Assembly (NCBI GenBank): GCA_024684175.1
Contig: JAIKXJ010000035.1
Location: 1 to 17,079 of the forward strand
DNA length: 17,079 bases
Source of the DNA: Erysipelotrichaceae bacterium
GTDB taxonomy: Bacteria > Bacillota_I > Bacilli_A > Erysipelotrichales > Erysipelotrichaceae
Reading direction: 5' to 3'
The notes beneath the pieces are model-generated. The model did not search any database. It was not told where the DNA came from and was given only the letters and a program-made list of their open reading frames with translations. Of the stretch, positions 1 through 10,507 are shown piece after piece. Within the stretch, counting starts at the first letter, position 1; every line of letters begins with the position of its first letter. The translations under genes were made by a program, and so were the position numbers.

Positions 1-41
1 AGGGAATGAAGATAATCAACTCCCTTGGCTTTTTGTGTCAT
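1..41 (-). CDS. Unidentified protein, N-terminal 13 codons only (runs off the left edge)
   Basis: A minus-strand reading frame begins with ATG at 41-39 and stays open to the edge, giving MTQKAKGVDYLHS. It is supported by a near-perfect Shine-Dalgarno (AAAGGAGG on the minus strand, about 10 nt before the ATG) and by a TATAAT promoter about 65 nt upstream. Thirteen residues are too few to name a family. It lies downstream of glgP in the same direction but is separated from it by a terminator and has its own promoter, so it is a separate transcription unit. Its leader contains a fold that would hide the Shine-Dalgarno on transcripts arriving from further upstream. That arrangement is known for some transposase genes, but nothing in the visible residues identifies one here. 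Confidence 0.6.
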   Translation of the reverse strand, partial: MTQKAKGVDYLHS

Positions 42-47
42 AATTTA

Positions 48-131
48 GTTGCCTCCTTTATGCTTCCTCTATTGATGTTGTTTGTAGTTTCGCAGACCAC
101 AAACCCATTATAGATGCATATCGGAGGCAAC
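48..131 (-). promoter_or_regulatory. Leader fold sequestering the Shine-Dalgarno of the left-edge gene
   Basis: Read on the minus strand, GTTGCCTCC (131-123) is the perfect complement of GGAGGCAAC (56-48), which contains the Shine-Dalgarno. After a 2x2 internal loop, TATGC (120-116) pairs with GCATA (63-59). The apical part contains a 9-bp hairpin, 104-96 with 88-80, with a 7-nt loop and one G-U wobble. On the plus strand that wobble becomes an A-C mismatch, which suggests the minus-strand RNA is the one that folds. The gene's own promoter has its -10 at 112-107, so a transcript from it starts after the 5' arm and leaves the ribosome site free. The pairings are visible; the regulatory role is inferred. 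Confidence 0.5.
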
Positions 132-134
132 CAA
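107..134 (-). promoter_or_regulatory. Sigma-A-type promoter of the left-edge gene
   Basis: Minus strand: consensus -10 TATAAT at 112-107 and -35 TTGGTT at 134-129, with 16 nt between them. The expected start is near position 100, giving a leader of about 60 nt before the ATG at 41. Confidence 0.55.
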
Positions 135-164
135 ATCATGATCACTCCGCTGAAGCTTATCCTG

Positions 165-190
165 ACCACTGGCCTAGCCAGTGGTTTTTT
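165..190 (+). terminator. Intrinsic terminator facing plus-strand transcription
   Basis: ACCACTGGC (165-173), loop CTA, GCCAGTGGT (177-185), followed by a run of T to 190. The stem has 9 perfect base pairs. No plus-strand gene is seen in 1-164 that it would serve, and on the minus strand the stem is not followed by T. It may stop antisense transcription from entering glgP, or end an unrecognised short RNA. Confidence 0.65.
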
Positions 191-194
191 GTAG

Positions 195-223
195 ATACAA
201 GAAAAGCAGACTCTCGTCTGCTT
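195..223 (-). terminator. Terminator of the glgP operon
   Basis: On the minus strand AAGCAGAC (223-216), loop GAGA, GTCTGCTT (211-204) and then TTTTCTTGT. The stem begins inside the glgP stop codon, so the operon ends immediately after glgP. Confidence 0.75.
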
Positions 224-2648
224 AGATCTTTTCGATATGCCAGATATCTTCGACGTACTCTTCGATCGTACGGTCGGAAGAGAAATATGCCGATCTGGCG
301 ATGTTGATCAGACATTTCTTTGCCCAGGCATGGCGGTCTTGATAAAGTTCATAGACCTTGTAATGTGCTTCCAGATAGGAATGATAGTCCGCCAGGACCA
401 TATATTCATCGTTCCTCCAGCGGAACTCTTCCAGGATCTCTTTGAAATCGTTCGGATTGTTCGACCAGGTCCCGTTGGACATCGAATCCATGATGCGGCG
501 GATCTCCGGATCGTGATCATAGTAATCGTAAGCGTTGTATCCGTTCTTCTTGGTCCGTTTGACTTCTTCTTCCGTCAGACCGAAGATGACACAGTTGTCA
601 TCCCCTACCAGTTCCCTGATCTCGACATTGGCTCCGTCAAGCGTGCCCAAAGTCAGTGCGCCGTTCATCATGAACTTCATATTGCCCGTGCCTGAAGCTT
701 CTTTACCGGCGGTCGAGATCTGTTCGGAGATATCGGAAGCAGGCATCAGCTTTTCGGAAACGGTGACGCGGTAGTTCGGGATAAAGACGACATTGATGAA
801 TTTGTTGACTTGCGGATCGTTGTTGACCTTTTCGGCGACACAGTTGATCAGCTTGATGACCTTCTTGGCAAACTTATATGCGCTCGCCGCTTTGGCACCG
901 AATAAGAACGTTGTCTTCGGGATCGAGAAATTCGGATCGTCTTTGATCCTGAAATACAGATGCATGACGAACATGATGTCCATCAGCTGACGCTTATAGG
1001 CATGCAGACGCTTGGCGATCGAGTCGAAGATGGATTCCGGATCGATCTGAATGTCGTAATTCTTGAAGACCCAGTCGGACAGCTGCTGCTTTTTGAGCTG
1101 TTTGACCGCAAGGAATTCTTCCTGCAGCTTCTCATCGTCGACATAGTTCATCAGATCGGCGATCTTGCGGAAATCTTTGCGGAATCCCGGACCGATATAC
1201 TTTTCGATCAGCGAACAAAGTTCCGGGTTGGCGTACATCAGCCATCTTCTCGGCGTGATGCCGTTGGTCTTATTGTTGAACTTGTACGGATAGATATCGT
1301 AGAAGTCACGGAACGTATCGTTCTTGATGATGTTGGAATGGATCTTGGCAACGCCGTTGACTGAGAACGCACCGACGATCGAAAGATACGCCATACGGAC
1401 GTTACCTTCGTGGATGATCGAAACGGAATCGATGAAGTTATGTTTCTTGCCCATGGCGATGAGTTCGCGCTTGAACTGGGAATCGATCTCTTCGATGATC
1501 AGATAGATACGCGGTAAGAGTTTACGGATGTATTCGACAGGCCATTTTTCCAAGGCTTCCTGCATGACCGTGTGATTCGTATAGGCAAACGTATGCGTCA
1601 CGATGTCCCAGGCCTTCTTCCACGGGATATTGTAGGAATCCATGAAGATCCTCATCAATTCGGGAATGGCCAGAGCCGGATGAGTGTCGTTGAGCTGGAT
1701 GACGACCTTATCGGCAAAATTATCCAGTGTTCCGTAGATCTTGAGATGATCGTTGATGATCGTCTGCAAGCCGGCGGCAACGAAGAAATATTCCTGCTTG
1801 ATACGCAGATATTTTCCTTCTTCCGTCGTATCGTCCGGATACAGGTTCAGACATATATCTTCGACATCGGACAGATATTTGCGGTAATCTCTGCCGGCCG
1901 GCAGATCGTCGGACGGTTCGGCATTCCACATACGCAGCGTATTGGCTGTCGCGTTGTTGGAACCGATTATCGGCATATCATAAGGAACAGCTAAGACATG
2001 TTCCGTGTCTTTTCTGTGGAATTCGAGTTCCCCGTTCTCATCTCTGGTGATATCGACATAACCGTAGAAACGTACATCGACTGTCTTGTCGGCCTTGCGG
2101 ACTTCCCACGGATTCTCGATACGCAGCCACTGATCGGGAACTTCGACCTGTTCGTTATTGATGATCAGCTGTTTGAACAGACCGTTCTTGTAACGGATCG
2201 TATTTCCGGATCCTGGATACTTGAGCGTTGCCAAAGAATCCAAGAAGCAGGCAGCCAATCTGCCCAGACCGCCGTTGCCCAGACCTGCATCGGTCTCGAT
2301 ATCTTCGATATCGTTGATATCGATATTCAATTGCTTCAGTCCGTCTTTGACGACATCATAGATGCCTAAAGACATCAGATTGTTTCTCAGCATCCTTCCC
2401 AGAAGGAATTCCAGGGAGAAATAATAGATCTGTTTCTTATGCTCGGAACGGACGGCATTTTTGGTCTCGCGCCAGTCTTCCAGCATGTACGTCTTGACCA
2501 TTTCCGATAAGACGACATATTTTTCGATCATTCCCGTTTCGGAAAGATCTTTACCGTAATGAATATGAGCGAAGTAATCGAAGTATTCGATAAAATTCTC
2601 TTTGTTCGTGAATGCTTCGTTACGGTAATTTTTAAAACTATTACTCAT
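222..2648 (-). CDS. glgP: Glycogen/maltodextrin phosphorylase
   Basis: An 808-residue protein of the usual length for GT35 alpha-glucan phosphorylases. These cytosolic, pyridoxal-phosphate-dependent enzymes release glucose-1-phosphate from the non-reducing ends of glycogen or maltodextrin. Visible landmarks are the N-terminal ETDAGLGNGGLGRLAACFLD segment typical of the family, the central QLNDTHPALAIPELMRI segment, and the C-terminal EASGTGNMKF motif whose lysine (about K658) carries the PLP. The gene is last in the six-gene minus-strand operon, 11 nt after trmK, and is followed at once by a terminator. A GAGG ribosome site lies 9 nt before the ATG and falls within a small AGGT/ACCT inverted repeat. 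A TATAAT overlaps the end of trmK (2677-2672) but has no good -35. No other glycogen gene is visible. Glycogen versus maltodextrin preference cannot be decided from the sequence. Confidence 0.96.
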   Translation of the reverse strand: MSNSFKNYRNEAFTNKENFIEYFDYFAHIHYGKDLSETGMIEKYVVLSEMVKTYMLEDWRETKNAVRSEHKKQIYYFSLEFLLGRMLRNNLMSLGIYDVVKDGLKQLNIDINDIEDIETDAGLGNGGLGRLAACFLDSLATLKYPGSGNTIRYKNGLFKQLIINNEQVEVPDQWLRIENPWEVRKADKTVDVRFYGYVDITRDENGELEFHRKDTEHVLAVPYDMPIIGSNNATANTLRMWNAEPSDDLPAGRDYRKYLSDVEDICLNLYPDDTTEEGKYLRIKQEYFFVAAGLQTIINDHLKIYGTLDNFADKVVIQLNDTHPALAIPELMRIFMDSYNIPWKKAWDIVTHTFAYTNHTVMQEALEKWPVEYIRKLLPRIYLIIEEIDSQFKRELIAMGKKHNFIDSVSIIHEGNVRMAYLSIVGAFSVNGVAKIHSNIIKNDTFRDFYDIYPYKFNNKTNGITPRRWLMYANPELCSLIEKYIGPGFRKDFRKIADLMNYVDDEKLQEEFLAVKQLKKQQLSDWVFKNYDIQIDPESIFDSIAKRLHAYKRQLMDIMFVMHLYFRIKDDPNFSIPKTTFLFGAKAASAYKFAKKVIKLINCVAEKVNNDPQVNKFINVVFIPNYRVTVSEKLMPASDISEQISTAGKEASGTGNMKFMMNGALTLGTLDGANVEIRELVGDDNCVIFGLTEEEVKRTKKNGYNAYDYYDHDPEIRRIMDSMSNGTWSNNPNDFKEILEEFRWRNDEYMVLADYHSYLEAHYKVYELYQDRHAWAKKCLINIARSAYFSSDRTIEEYVEDIWHIEKI

Positions 2649-2659
2649 AGGTTTTTACC

Positions 2660-3309
2660 TCACAGTGATTTATTATACAATATCTTTTCGATTTCGCTGA
2701 TTTTTTCGTCAAATTCAGGCTTATTAGCGATTTCATTGATCCGTTTCATCTTCTCTAGCTGATCTTTTAGATAAGCAATAAAGACTTCGTCTCTTCTTTT
2801 TAACAAAACAGGACCGTATTTGATCTGCAGATCCGTATATGGATCATGCAGATCGGCGCTGAAACGGATGACCTGATAATAAAAGCCGTCGAAGACGACA
2901 CGTTCATCTTCGATCGTATAGCCCGATTCCGAAATATATTTCCGCAAAAGATCGACATCCGTATTGGACTGGACCAGAAAATACTGATAGCGTCCGATCT
3001 CGCAGTTTTCCAGGATATGACGGATCGTATGGTAACCCATGCCGGAGATGATGACTATATCGACATCGTCCGGTGCCTTTGCAAGTCCGTCGGAAAAGAC
3101 CGGGATCAGTCTTCCTTCCAGATGTCGGCGCTTGACGGCTTCCTTCACATTGTTCAAAGGTCCCTGAGCGATCTCGCCGGCATAGACTTTGTCGCAGATG
3201 CCGTTTTCCAGCAAAAAACAAGGTAGTAAGGCGTGGTCGGAGCCTACGTCGAATACTACCTTATTTCTTTCTACCAACATTGCGATCTGTAATAATCGAT
3301 TGGATAGCA

Positions 3310-3310
<1 letters not shown>
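2660..3310 (-). CDS. trmK: tRNA (adenine22-N1)-methyltransferase TrmK
   Basis: A 216-residue class I SAM-dependent methyltransferase of the TrmK/YqfN type, which methylates N1 of A22 in the tRNA D-arm. The SAM-binding motif I is seen as VFDVGSDHALLP (about residues 19-30). The acidic end of the next strand is AGEIAQGP (44-51), and a motif IV-like IISGMGYHTIRHIL (87-100) follows; many homologues have GMGG where this has GMGY. Residues from about 170 are charged and helical, matching the C-terminal coiled coil of the family. The start overlaps the rpoD stop by one base (TAATG), so the two are probably translationally coupled. The same sigA-trmK neighbourhood is known in Bacillus, which supports the call. 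Confidence 0.92.
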
Positions 3311-4672
<1,362 letters not shown>

Positions 4673-4689
<17 letters not shown>

Positions 4690-6418
4690 TGTTACCTCCT
4701 AATTCCCTGATGAGCTTTTCATATTCCAATAAGTATTCCGCTGTCTTGGCCGGATCGACATCCGATACTTTGGAGATCTTTTCTTTGAGATCCGCCATCT
4801 TGCGGCGCTTGATCTCCAGTTTGACCTTGTCGATCGCCCCATACAGGCTGTTTTCGTCATAATCATCCGGCAATGTCTCGACTAAGGCAAGCGATGAGAT
4901 CAGGTCTCTGATCGCATCATCTTCACATTCGTCGTAGATCCTCGACAGCGAACAGCGTTCGTTGCGCCGGTAGTCATCGATGATCAACATCGCCAGCTTC
5001 TGATCGTTCTCGTCGAGCAGGCATCCCAGATTCCGCTGATAGATGTCCAATGCCTTTCTGGAAATGGCGATCTGGGCGATGATCAGATATTCGGCTTTCG
5101 TCAGTCCGTCGATCGAAAAGCTGAGGTCGGCCGTCTTTTTATTATAACGTATTTCCTGACTTTCTTTCGAGTCTCTTTTGCGTATTTTCGTGATTTCATA
5201 GAGCTGATTGAAATAATTGTCACGGTCGTATTCATCTTTGAGTTTTTCGATCAGCGAAGACATCGACATCGTCATCTTCTTGCGGTCGTCGTAATTATCG
5301 AGATTGTAGATCTTCTTGTAGAAACCGAAGGCGAAATCGATGAACGAGATCTGCCGGATCTCCAGATCGCGCAAGGCATTCTTGCCGTACTGGTTGATGA
5401 TCTCATCCGGATCGAGTTCGGTCTTGTTGTCGATGATCGCAACATCCAGTCCTTCCGACAGCAGCATCTCACCGACCTTCATATTGGCGTTCTGCCCCGC
5501 TCTATCGCCGTCATACGATAAGACGACTTTTCGGCCGAAGCTCTTCAGCAGTTCGATCTGCTTCCTTGTGCAGGCCGTTCCGAGGGTCGCCACGACATTT
5601 TGTTTGTCGGCACGGTAAAATGCAATGACATCCATGACCCCTTCACAGACGATGACATAGCCTGCCTTGCGGGCGGCATCAAAGGCGCGGTGATAATTGT
5701 ATAAATGATCGCCTTTGGTATAGATAATGTTATCGGAGGAGTTGATGTATTTGGATTGGGAAAAGCCCTTATAATCCCTCGCCGTAAAAGCGATCGGATT
5801 GCCGTCCCGGTCATGGATCGGGAAGATGATGCGGTTGTAAAAGACATCGGCCATCCCATTTTGCAGCATACGGCAGATGCCGGTCTTGATCATGTCTTCA
5901 TCCTTGAAACCGTGATTCTTCAGATATTCGTAGATCTTGTTGCCTTCCGGATCCAGGCCGACATTGAAATACTCGAGGACATCCTTTTCCAGACCTCTTT
6001 TGTTCAGATATTCCATCGCCTCTTCGCCCAATTTGGAAGCGCTGAGCAGATAGGAACAGTAAGAGATCATCGAAGAAAGCAGATCGTAGTACGGCTGGAA
6101 TCTTGAGACTTTTTTTGGCGCCAGGTCGATGTCGATCGGCTTGCCGATGATCTTTGCGACTTCCGAAACGGCTTGCGGGAACGGGATCTTTTTGAAGTTG
6201 GAGACGAAAGTAAAGACGTTGCCGCCATTGCCGCAGACGAAGCACTTGTAGATCTGTTTGTCCTGCGAGATCGATAAAGAAGGATCGTGGTCATCATGAA
6301 AAGGACAAAGTGCGCTGTAGCCCTTGCCCTTTTTCTGAAGCGGGATGTAGTGGCCGATCACATCAGCGATGTCGGCACTGCTCCTTATATCATCGATGAC
6401 CTCTTGTGTCAGTTTCAT
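4673..6418 (-). CDS. dnaG: DNA primase
   Basis: A 581-residue bacterial primase that makes the RNA primers for replication and works with the replicative helicase. The N-terminal CHC2 zinc finger is intact (C38, H41, C59, C62). The catalytic core follows, with the TOPRIM acidic residues in [11 protein letters not shown] (E259, D263) and [12 protein letters not shown] (D303, D305). The C-terminal region from about 430 is helical and poorly conserved, as expected for the helicase-interaction domain. The start overlaps the glyQS stop by one base (TAATG) with only a weak ribosome site, which suggests coupling. The 3' end overlaps rpoD by 17 nt. The dnaG-rpoD pair corresponds to the classic macromolecular synthesis operon. 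Confidence 0.97.
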
Positions 6419-7794
6419 TAAAATGCGAGTTTGTTTTTGATGTAGTCTTTGAGTTCGTCGACCTTGACGCGTTCCTGTTTCATGCTGTCACGGTCTCTGA
6501 CCGTCACGCAACGATCGTTCTCCGTATCGAAATCATAAGTGATGCAGAACGGTGTGCCGATGGCATCATTCCTTCTGTAACGCTTGCCGATGGAGCCGGA
6601 TTCGTCATATTCGCAATGGAATTCCTTGCATAAGTCATTGAACAGCTCGGTCGCCGGTCCGGAAAGTTTCTTGGACAGCGGACAGACGCAAGCCTTGACC
6701 GGAGCGACTGCCGGATGCAGATGCATGACAATACGCTCATCGTTTTCGGCGATCTGTTCCCTTTCGTAAGCATCGCAGCAGATCATCAGGAACAGACGCT
6801 CGACACCGACGGACGGTTCGACGCAGAACGGCGTATAACGCTCGTTGGTCTCCGGATCGAGGTAGTTGAGATCCTTGCCGGAGTATTCGGAATGTTTCTT
6901 CAAGTCGTAATCGGTACGGTCGGCGATGCCCCAGACCTCGCCCCAATCGGTGAACGGGAAGGCATATTCGATATCGCTGGTGCCTTTGGAATAGAAAGAA
7001 AGCTCTTCCTTCTCATGTTCGCGGATCCGAAGTTTGTCTTCATGGATACCTAATCTCTTGACGAAGTTATAGCAGTAGTCGACCCAGTAACGGTACCATT
7101 CCAGGTCGGTATCCGGCTTGCAGAAGAATTCAAGCTCCATCTGTTCGAATTCGCGGATACGGAAGATGAAGTTGCCCGGCGTGATCTCATTGCGGAAAGA
7201 TTTGCCGATCTGTCCGATGCCGAACGGGATCTTTTTTCTCGAAGTCCTGGCAACATTGTTGAAGTTGACGAAGATACCCTGTGCCGTTTCAGGCCGCAGA
7301 TAGACGACGGATTTGGCGTCTTCCAGCGTTCCGATGTAGGTCTTGAACATCAGGTTGAACGGTCTGGCGTTGGTGAAATTGTGCTTGCCACAGACCGGAC
7401 AGACGACATTGTTTTCTTCGATCATCCTGTCCATCTCTTCCGGCGTCTTGCCTTCGGCAGAAAGACCGGTCGCTTCTTCGATCAGGTTGTCGGCACGGAA
7501 ACGGCCTTTGCATTCTTTGCAGTCGACCATCGAATCGGAGAAGCCTTTCAGGTGGCCGGATGCTTCCCAAGTCCTTGTATTCATCAGGATCGCGGAGTCG
7601 ATACCGACGTTGTAAGGAGAACGTTCGATGAACTCTCTCCACCAGAGATCCTTGATATTTTTCTTCAGCCAGGAACCTAAGATACCGAAATCCCAGGAGT
7701 TGGAAAGACCGCCGTAGATCTCGGATCCCTGATAAACGAAGCCGGAGCCTTTCAGATGAGATACGATCTCATCAAAACTGTATTTATTTTCCAT
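6418..7794 (-). CDS. glyQS: Glycyl-tRNA synthetase, single-chain alpha2 type
   Basis: A 458-residue class II synthetase that charges tRNA-Gly. The start at 7794 ([11 protein letters not shown]) is chosen because GGAAGGTG lies just before it; a longer open frame extends to 7857 but would overlap the preceding gene. Visible elements are YQGSEIYGG near the N terminus, a probable zinc site C92/C95/C132/C135, class II motif 2 around [20 protein letters not shown] (199-218), motif 3 [11 protein letters not shown] (328-338), and a C-terminal anticodon-binding domain from about 355. This is the eukaryote-like homodimeric form, not the bacterial alpha2beta2 GlyQ/GlyS form; it is known from Mollicutes and some other Gram-positive groups. 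No T-box precedes it: only 10 nt separate it from the upstream oxidoreductase. Confidence 0.95.
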   Translation of the reverse strand: MENKYSFDEIVSHLKGSGFVYQGSEIYGGLSNSWDFGILGSWLKKNIKDLWWREFIERSPYNVGIDSAILMNTRTWEASGHLKGFSDSMVDCKECKGRFRADNLIEEATGLSAEGKTPEEMDRMIEENNVVCPVCGKHNFTNARPFNLMFKTYIGTLEDAKSVVYLRPETAQGIFVNFNNVARTSRKKIPFGIGQIGKSFRNEITPGNFIFRIREFEQMELEFFCKPDTDLEWYRYWVDYCYNFVKRLGIHEDKLRIREHEKEELSFYSKGTSDIEYAFPFTDWGEVWGIADRTDYDLKKHSEYSGKDLNYLDPETNERYTPFCVEPSVGVERLFLMICCDAYEREQIAENDERIVMHLHPAVAPVKACVCPLSKKLSGPATELFNDLCKEFHCEYDESGSIGKRYRRNDAIGTPFCITYDFDTENDRCVTVRDRDSMKQERVKVDELKDYIKNKLAF

Positions 7795-7804
7795 ATTCAC
7801 CTTC

Positions 7805-9178
7805 CTATAAGTTTTCACTGATATATCTTGCGACATAGACACCGCTTGCCGAAGCATGAGACAAAGAATGTGTCACACCGGAACAGTCGCCGATCGCAAA
7901 TAAGCCTTTATGCGGTGTTTCCAGATTCTTGTCGAGCTTGAGTTCCATATTGTAGAATTTGACTTCCACGCCATATAAGAGCGTTTCATCATTGGCCGTG
8001 CCCGGTGCGATCTTATCCAAAGCGTAGATCATCTCGATGATATCGTCCAAGATCCTCTTGGGAATGACCAGAGACAAGTCGCCCGGCGTCGCTTTCAGCG
8101 TCGGCGTGATGAAGGAATGATCGATCCGATCGACCGTGGAACGTTTTCCGCGGATCAGATCACCGAAACGCTGCACGATGACTCCGCCGCCCAGCATGTT
8201 GGACAGACGGGCGATCGATTCGCCATAACCGTTGGAATCGGTGAACGGCTCGGTAAAGTGTTTGGATACCAGCAGAGCGAAGTTGGTGTTCTCCGTCTGT
8301 TTCGCCGGATCTTCATAGCTGTGGCCGTTGACCGTGATGATGCCGTTGGTGTTCTCGTTGACGACCAGTCCCTTCGGATTCATGCAGAAGGTACGGACCC
8401 GGTCCTGATATTTCGAAGTACGGAAGACGATCTTGCCCTCGTAAAGCTCATCGGTGATGTGATTGAAAACTTCGCAGGGAAGCTCGACCCTTACGCCGAT
8501 ATCGACACGGTTGGAGATGGTCGGGATCTCTAAGTCTTTCGAGACTTTTTCCATCCATTTGGAACCGGAACGACCGGCAGAGATGACGCAGAAGCGGGAA
8601 GAGAAACTCTCTTTGGAGGTCTCCAGTTCGAAACCGTCATCGGTCTTGCTGATCTGTTTCACTTCCGTATTGAAGTAGATATCGACTTTATCTTTCAGGT
8701 AAGTGTACAGATTCTGCAGGACCGTATAGTTGATGTCGGTCCCCAGGTGACGGACTTTGGCATCGAGCAGGTGCAGGCCGTTGCGGATGCAGTCGGTCTT
8801 GATCCTGGAAGATGCCGTCGAATACAGCTTCGTCTCATGACCGCCGTATTGCACGTTGATGGAATCGACATAGTTCATCAATTCGAGTGCTTTCTTCTTG
8901 CCGATATGTTCGTAAAGCGTACCGCCGAAATCATTGGTGATATTATATTTGCCGTCCGAATAAGCTCCCGCACCGCCGAAACCGTTCATGATCGCACAAG
9001 TCTTGCAATTGATGCACTTGGTGATCTTTTCGCCGTCGATCGGGCATTTCCTCTTTTCCAGAGGATTGCCGTACTCGATGATCGCAACGTTCAGCTGAGG
9101 AGCTTTTTTGGAAAGTTCATAGGCTGTAAATATTCCGCCGGGGCCAGCCCCGACGATCGTAACATCATAATTTTTCAT
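7805..9178 (-). CDS. FAD-dependent oxidoreductase (COG2509-like)
   Basis: A 457-residue flavoprotein. The start at 9178 ([15 protein letters not shown]) is preferred over 9199 because AAAGGGAAG precedes it and it places the dinucleotide-binding GAGPGG (10-15) right at the N terminus. A second FAD-contacting motif, [10 protein letters not shown], lies near the C terminus. Between them are four cysteines in the spacing C45-x9-C55-x2-C58-x2-C61, then [12 protein letters not shown], characteristic of the uncharacterised 'FAD-dependent dehydrogenase' family. The cysteines could bind an Fe-S cluster or zinc, or be redox-active. The substrate is unknown. It is the first gene of the glyQS-dnaG-rpoD-trmK-glgP run and carries the apparent operon promoter. 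It is divergent from the CofE-like gene. Confidence 0.85.
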   Translation of the reverse strand: MKNYDVTIVGAGPGGIFTAYELSKKAPQLNVAIIEYGNPLEKRKCPIDGEKITKCINCKTCAIMNGFGGAGAYSDGKYNITNDFGGTLYEHIGKKKALELMNYVDSINVQYGGHETKLYSTASSRIKTDCIRNGLHLLDAKVRHLGTDINYTVLQNLYTYLKDKVDIYFNTEVKQISKTDDGFELETSKESFSSRFCVISAGRSGSKWMEKVSKDLEIPTISNRVDIGVRVELPCEVFNHITDELYEGKIVFRTSKYQDRVRTFCMNPKGLVVNENTNGIITVNGHSYEDPAKQTENTNFALLVSKHFTEPFTDSNGYGESIARLSNMLGGGVIVQRFGDLIRGKRSTVDRIDHSFITPTLKATPGDLSLVIPKRILDDIIEMIYALDKIAPGTANDETLLYGVEVKFYNMELKLDKNLETPHKGLFAIGDCSGVTHSLSHASASGVYVARYISENL

Positions 9179-9201
9179 AGTCTTCCCTTTTACCATCAAT
9201 A

Positions 9202-9231
9202 TTATATATTAATTTACAGATTAAAAATGTT
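9202..9231 (-). promoter_or_regulatory. Probable promoter of the oxidoreductase-glyQS-dnaG-rpoD operon
   Basis: The A/T-rich stretch between the divergent genes contains, on the minus strand, TTTAAC followed 17 nt later by TAATAT, and a perfect TATAAT slightly further downstream that lacks a good -35. Which -10 is used cannot be settled by eye, so coordinates are approximate. Confidence 0.4.
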
Positions 9232-9257
9232 AAAAACCTTTGCGAATGCTTTATAAT
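9230..9257 (+). promoter_or_regulatory. Promoter of the CofE-like gene
   Basis: Consensus -10 TATAAT at 9252-9257 with a weak -35 TTAAAA at 9230-9235 (16-nt spacer). The ribosome site GGAGG and the ATG at 9279 follow about 10 and 20 nt later. It lies back-to-back with the minus-strand promoter in the same 100-nt gap. Confidence 0.5.
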
Positions 9258-9278
9258 AATGCGGTGGAGGTAAAATCT

Positions 9279-10469
9279 ATGTCAAGAATGACAGGAACAG
9301 TTTCAAGGGGCATCCGCTGCCCGATCTTCAAAGAAGGCGATGATCTTTCCAGGATCATTCCTGCTACCGTTATTGAAGCAGCTGAAAATGACGGATTTGA
9401 ACTGCATGACAGAGATGTCGTGGCGATCACGGAATCTGTTGTCGCCAGAACACAAGGCAATTACTGCACGATCGATGATATCGCCGAAGACGTGAAAAAC
9501 AAGCTCGGCGGAAACGATATCGGTGTGATCTTCCCGATCACTTCCCGCAACCGCTTCTCCGTACTTCTGTCCGGTATCGCCAGAGGCGCAAAGAAAGTCT
9601 ATCTGATGTTGTCTTATCCATCCGATGAAGTCGGAAATGCCTTCCTGACTTTGGACGAACTCGATGAAAAAGGCGTCAATCCGTATTCCGATGTCCTGAC
9701 CGAAAAACAGTTCCACGACTTATTCGGTGATCCTGTTCATGAATTTACCGGTGTCAACTATGTCAATTTCTACCGTGACCTGATCAAAGCACAGGGAGCG
9801 GATTGCGAGATCATCTTCGCCAATCAGGCGAAAGCGATCCTCGATTATACAAAGAACGTCCTGACTTGTGACATTCATACCCGCGCCCGTTCCAAGAGGC
9901 TGTTGAAAGCTGCCGGCGCAAGAGTCTGCGGTCTCGATGACTTGATGACTTCTTCCGTCAACGGTTCCGGTTACAACGAGACCTACGGTCTTCTCGGTTC
10001 CAACAAAGCGACCGATGAGAAAGTCAAACTCTTCCCTCGCGATGCACAGGGCTTAGTTGAAGACATTCAGAAGAATTTCCTGGATCTGACAGGCAAGCAT
10101 CTGGAAGTCATGGTCTACGGCGACGGAGCATTCAAAGATCCGCAAGGCAAGATCTGGGAACTCGCCGATCCGGTCGTTTCTCCTTTCTATACCAAAGGTC
10201 TGAAAGGCACACCGAACGAAGTCAAGATCAAATACCTGGCTGATAACGATTATGCCGATCTCAAAGGCGATGAACTCAAAGCTGCGATCAAGGAATCCAT
10301 CTCCAAGAAAGATTCCGACCTCGTCGGCAAGATGGTCTCGGAAGGCACGACTCCGCGTCAGCTGACCGATCTGATCGGTTCGCTTTGCGACCTGACCTCC
10401 GGTTCCGGCGATAAAGGTACGCCTGTCGTCCTGGTCCAGGGTTACTTCGACAATTACACCAACGATTAA
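9279..10469 (+). CDS. CofE-like coenzyme F420-0:L-glutamate ligase family protein
   Basis: A 396-residue protein resembling the F420_ligase (CofE) family, which adds glutamate to coenzyme F420-0 with GTP. The start at 9279 follows GGTGGAGG with 8 nt spacing; an earlier in-frame ATG at 9240 lies before the -10 box and is rejected. Family-like features are DVVAITESVVARTQGNY near the N terminus, a Ser/Arg-rich ITSRNRFSVLLSGIARGAKK segment, and VYGDGAFKDPQGKIWELADP in the C-terminal half, comparable to the metal-binding region of CofE. It is well above the roughly 250 residues of archaeal CofE. No other F420 gene is nearby, so the substrate may be something other than F420. It stands alone as a monocistronic plus-strand unit. 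Confidence 0.7.
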   Translation: MSRMTGTVSRGIRCPIFKEGDDLSRIIPATVIEAAENDGFELHDRDVVAITESVVARTQGNYCTIDDIAEDVKNKLGGNDIGVIFPITSRNRFSVLLSGIARGAKKVYLMLSYPSDEVGNAFLTLDELDEKGVNPYSDVLTEKQFHDLFGDPVHEFTGVNYVNFYRDLIKAQGADCEIIFANQAKAILDYTKNVLTCDIHTRARSKRLLKAAGARVCGLDDLMTSSVNGSGYNETYGLLGSNKATDEKVKLFPRDAQGLVEDIQKNFLDLTGKHLEVMVYGDGAFKDPQGKIWELADPVVSPFYTKGLKGTPNEVKIKYLADNDYADLKGDELKAAIKESISKKDSDLVGKMVSEGTTPRQLTDLIGSLCDLTSGSGDKGTPVVLVQGYFDNYTND

Positions 10470-10476
10470 ATATGAC

Positions 10477-10507
10477 AAAGGTCCGGATTTCCGGACCTTT
10501 CTTTTTA
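10477..10507 (+). terminator. Terminator of the CofE-like gene
   Basis: AAAGGTCCGGA (10477-10487), loop TT, TCCGGACCTTT (10490-10500) and then CTTTTT. The 11-bp stem lies between convergent genes. In the minus direction the T-run is interrupted, so it may also serve the ABC operon, but less efficiently. Confidence 0.85.

Noticed and set aside
48..190. Plus-strand small RNA formed by the 48-131 inverted repeat and ending at the 165-190 terminator.
   Set aside because: No convincing plus-strand promoter, and the apical hairpin pairs better in minus-strand RNA; the repeat is better explained as the leader of the left-edge gene.
2672..2677. TATAAT inside the end of trmK as a glgP promoter.
   Set aside because: It encodes Tyr-Asn codons of trmK and has no acceptable -35; kept only as a remark under glgP.
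7795..7857. N-terminal extension of glycyl-tRNA synthetase by 21 residues.
   Set aside because: It would overlap the upstream oxidoreductase, and 7794 has the ribosome site and the family-like N terminus.
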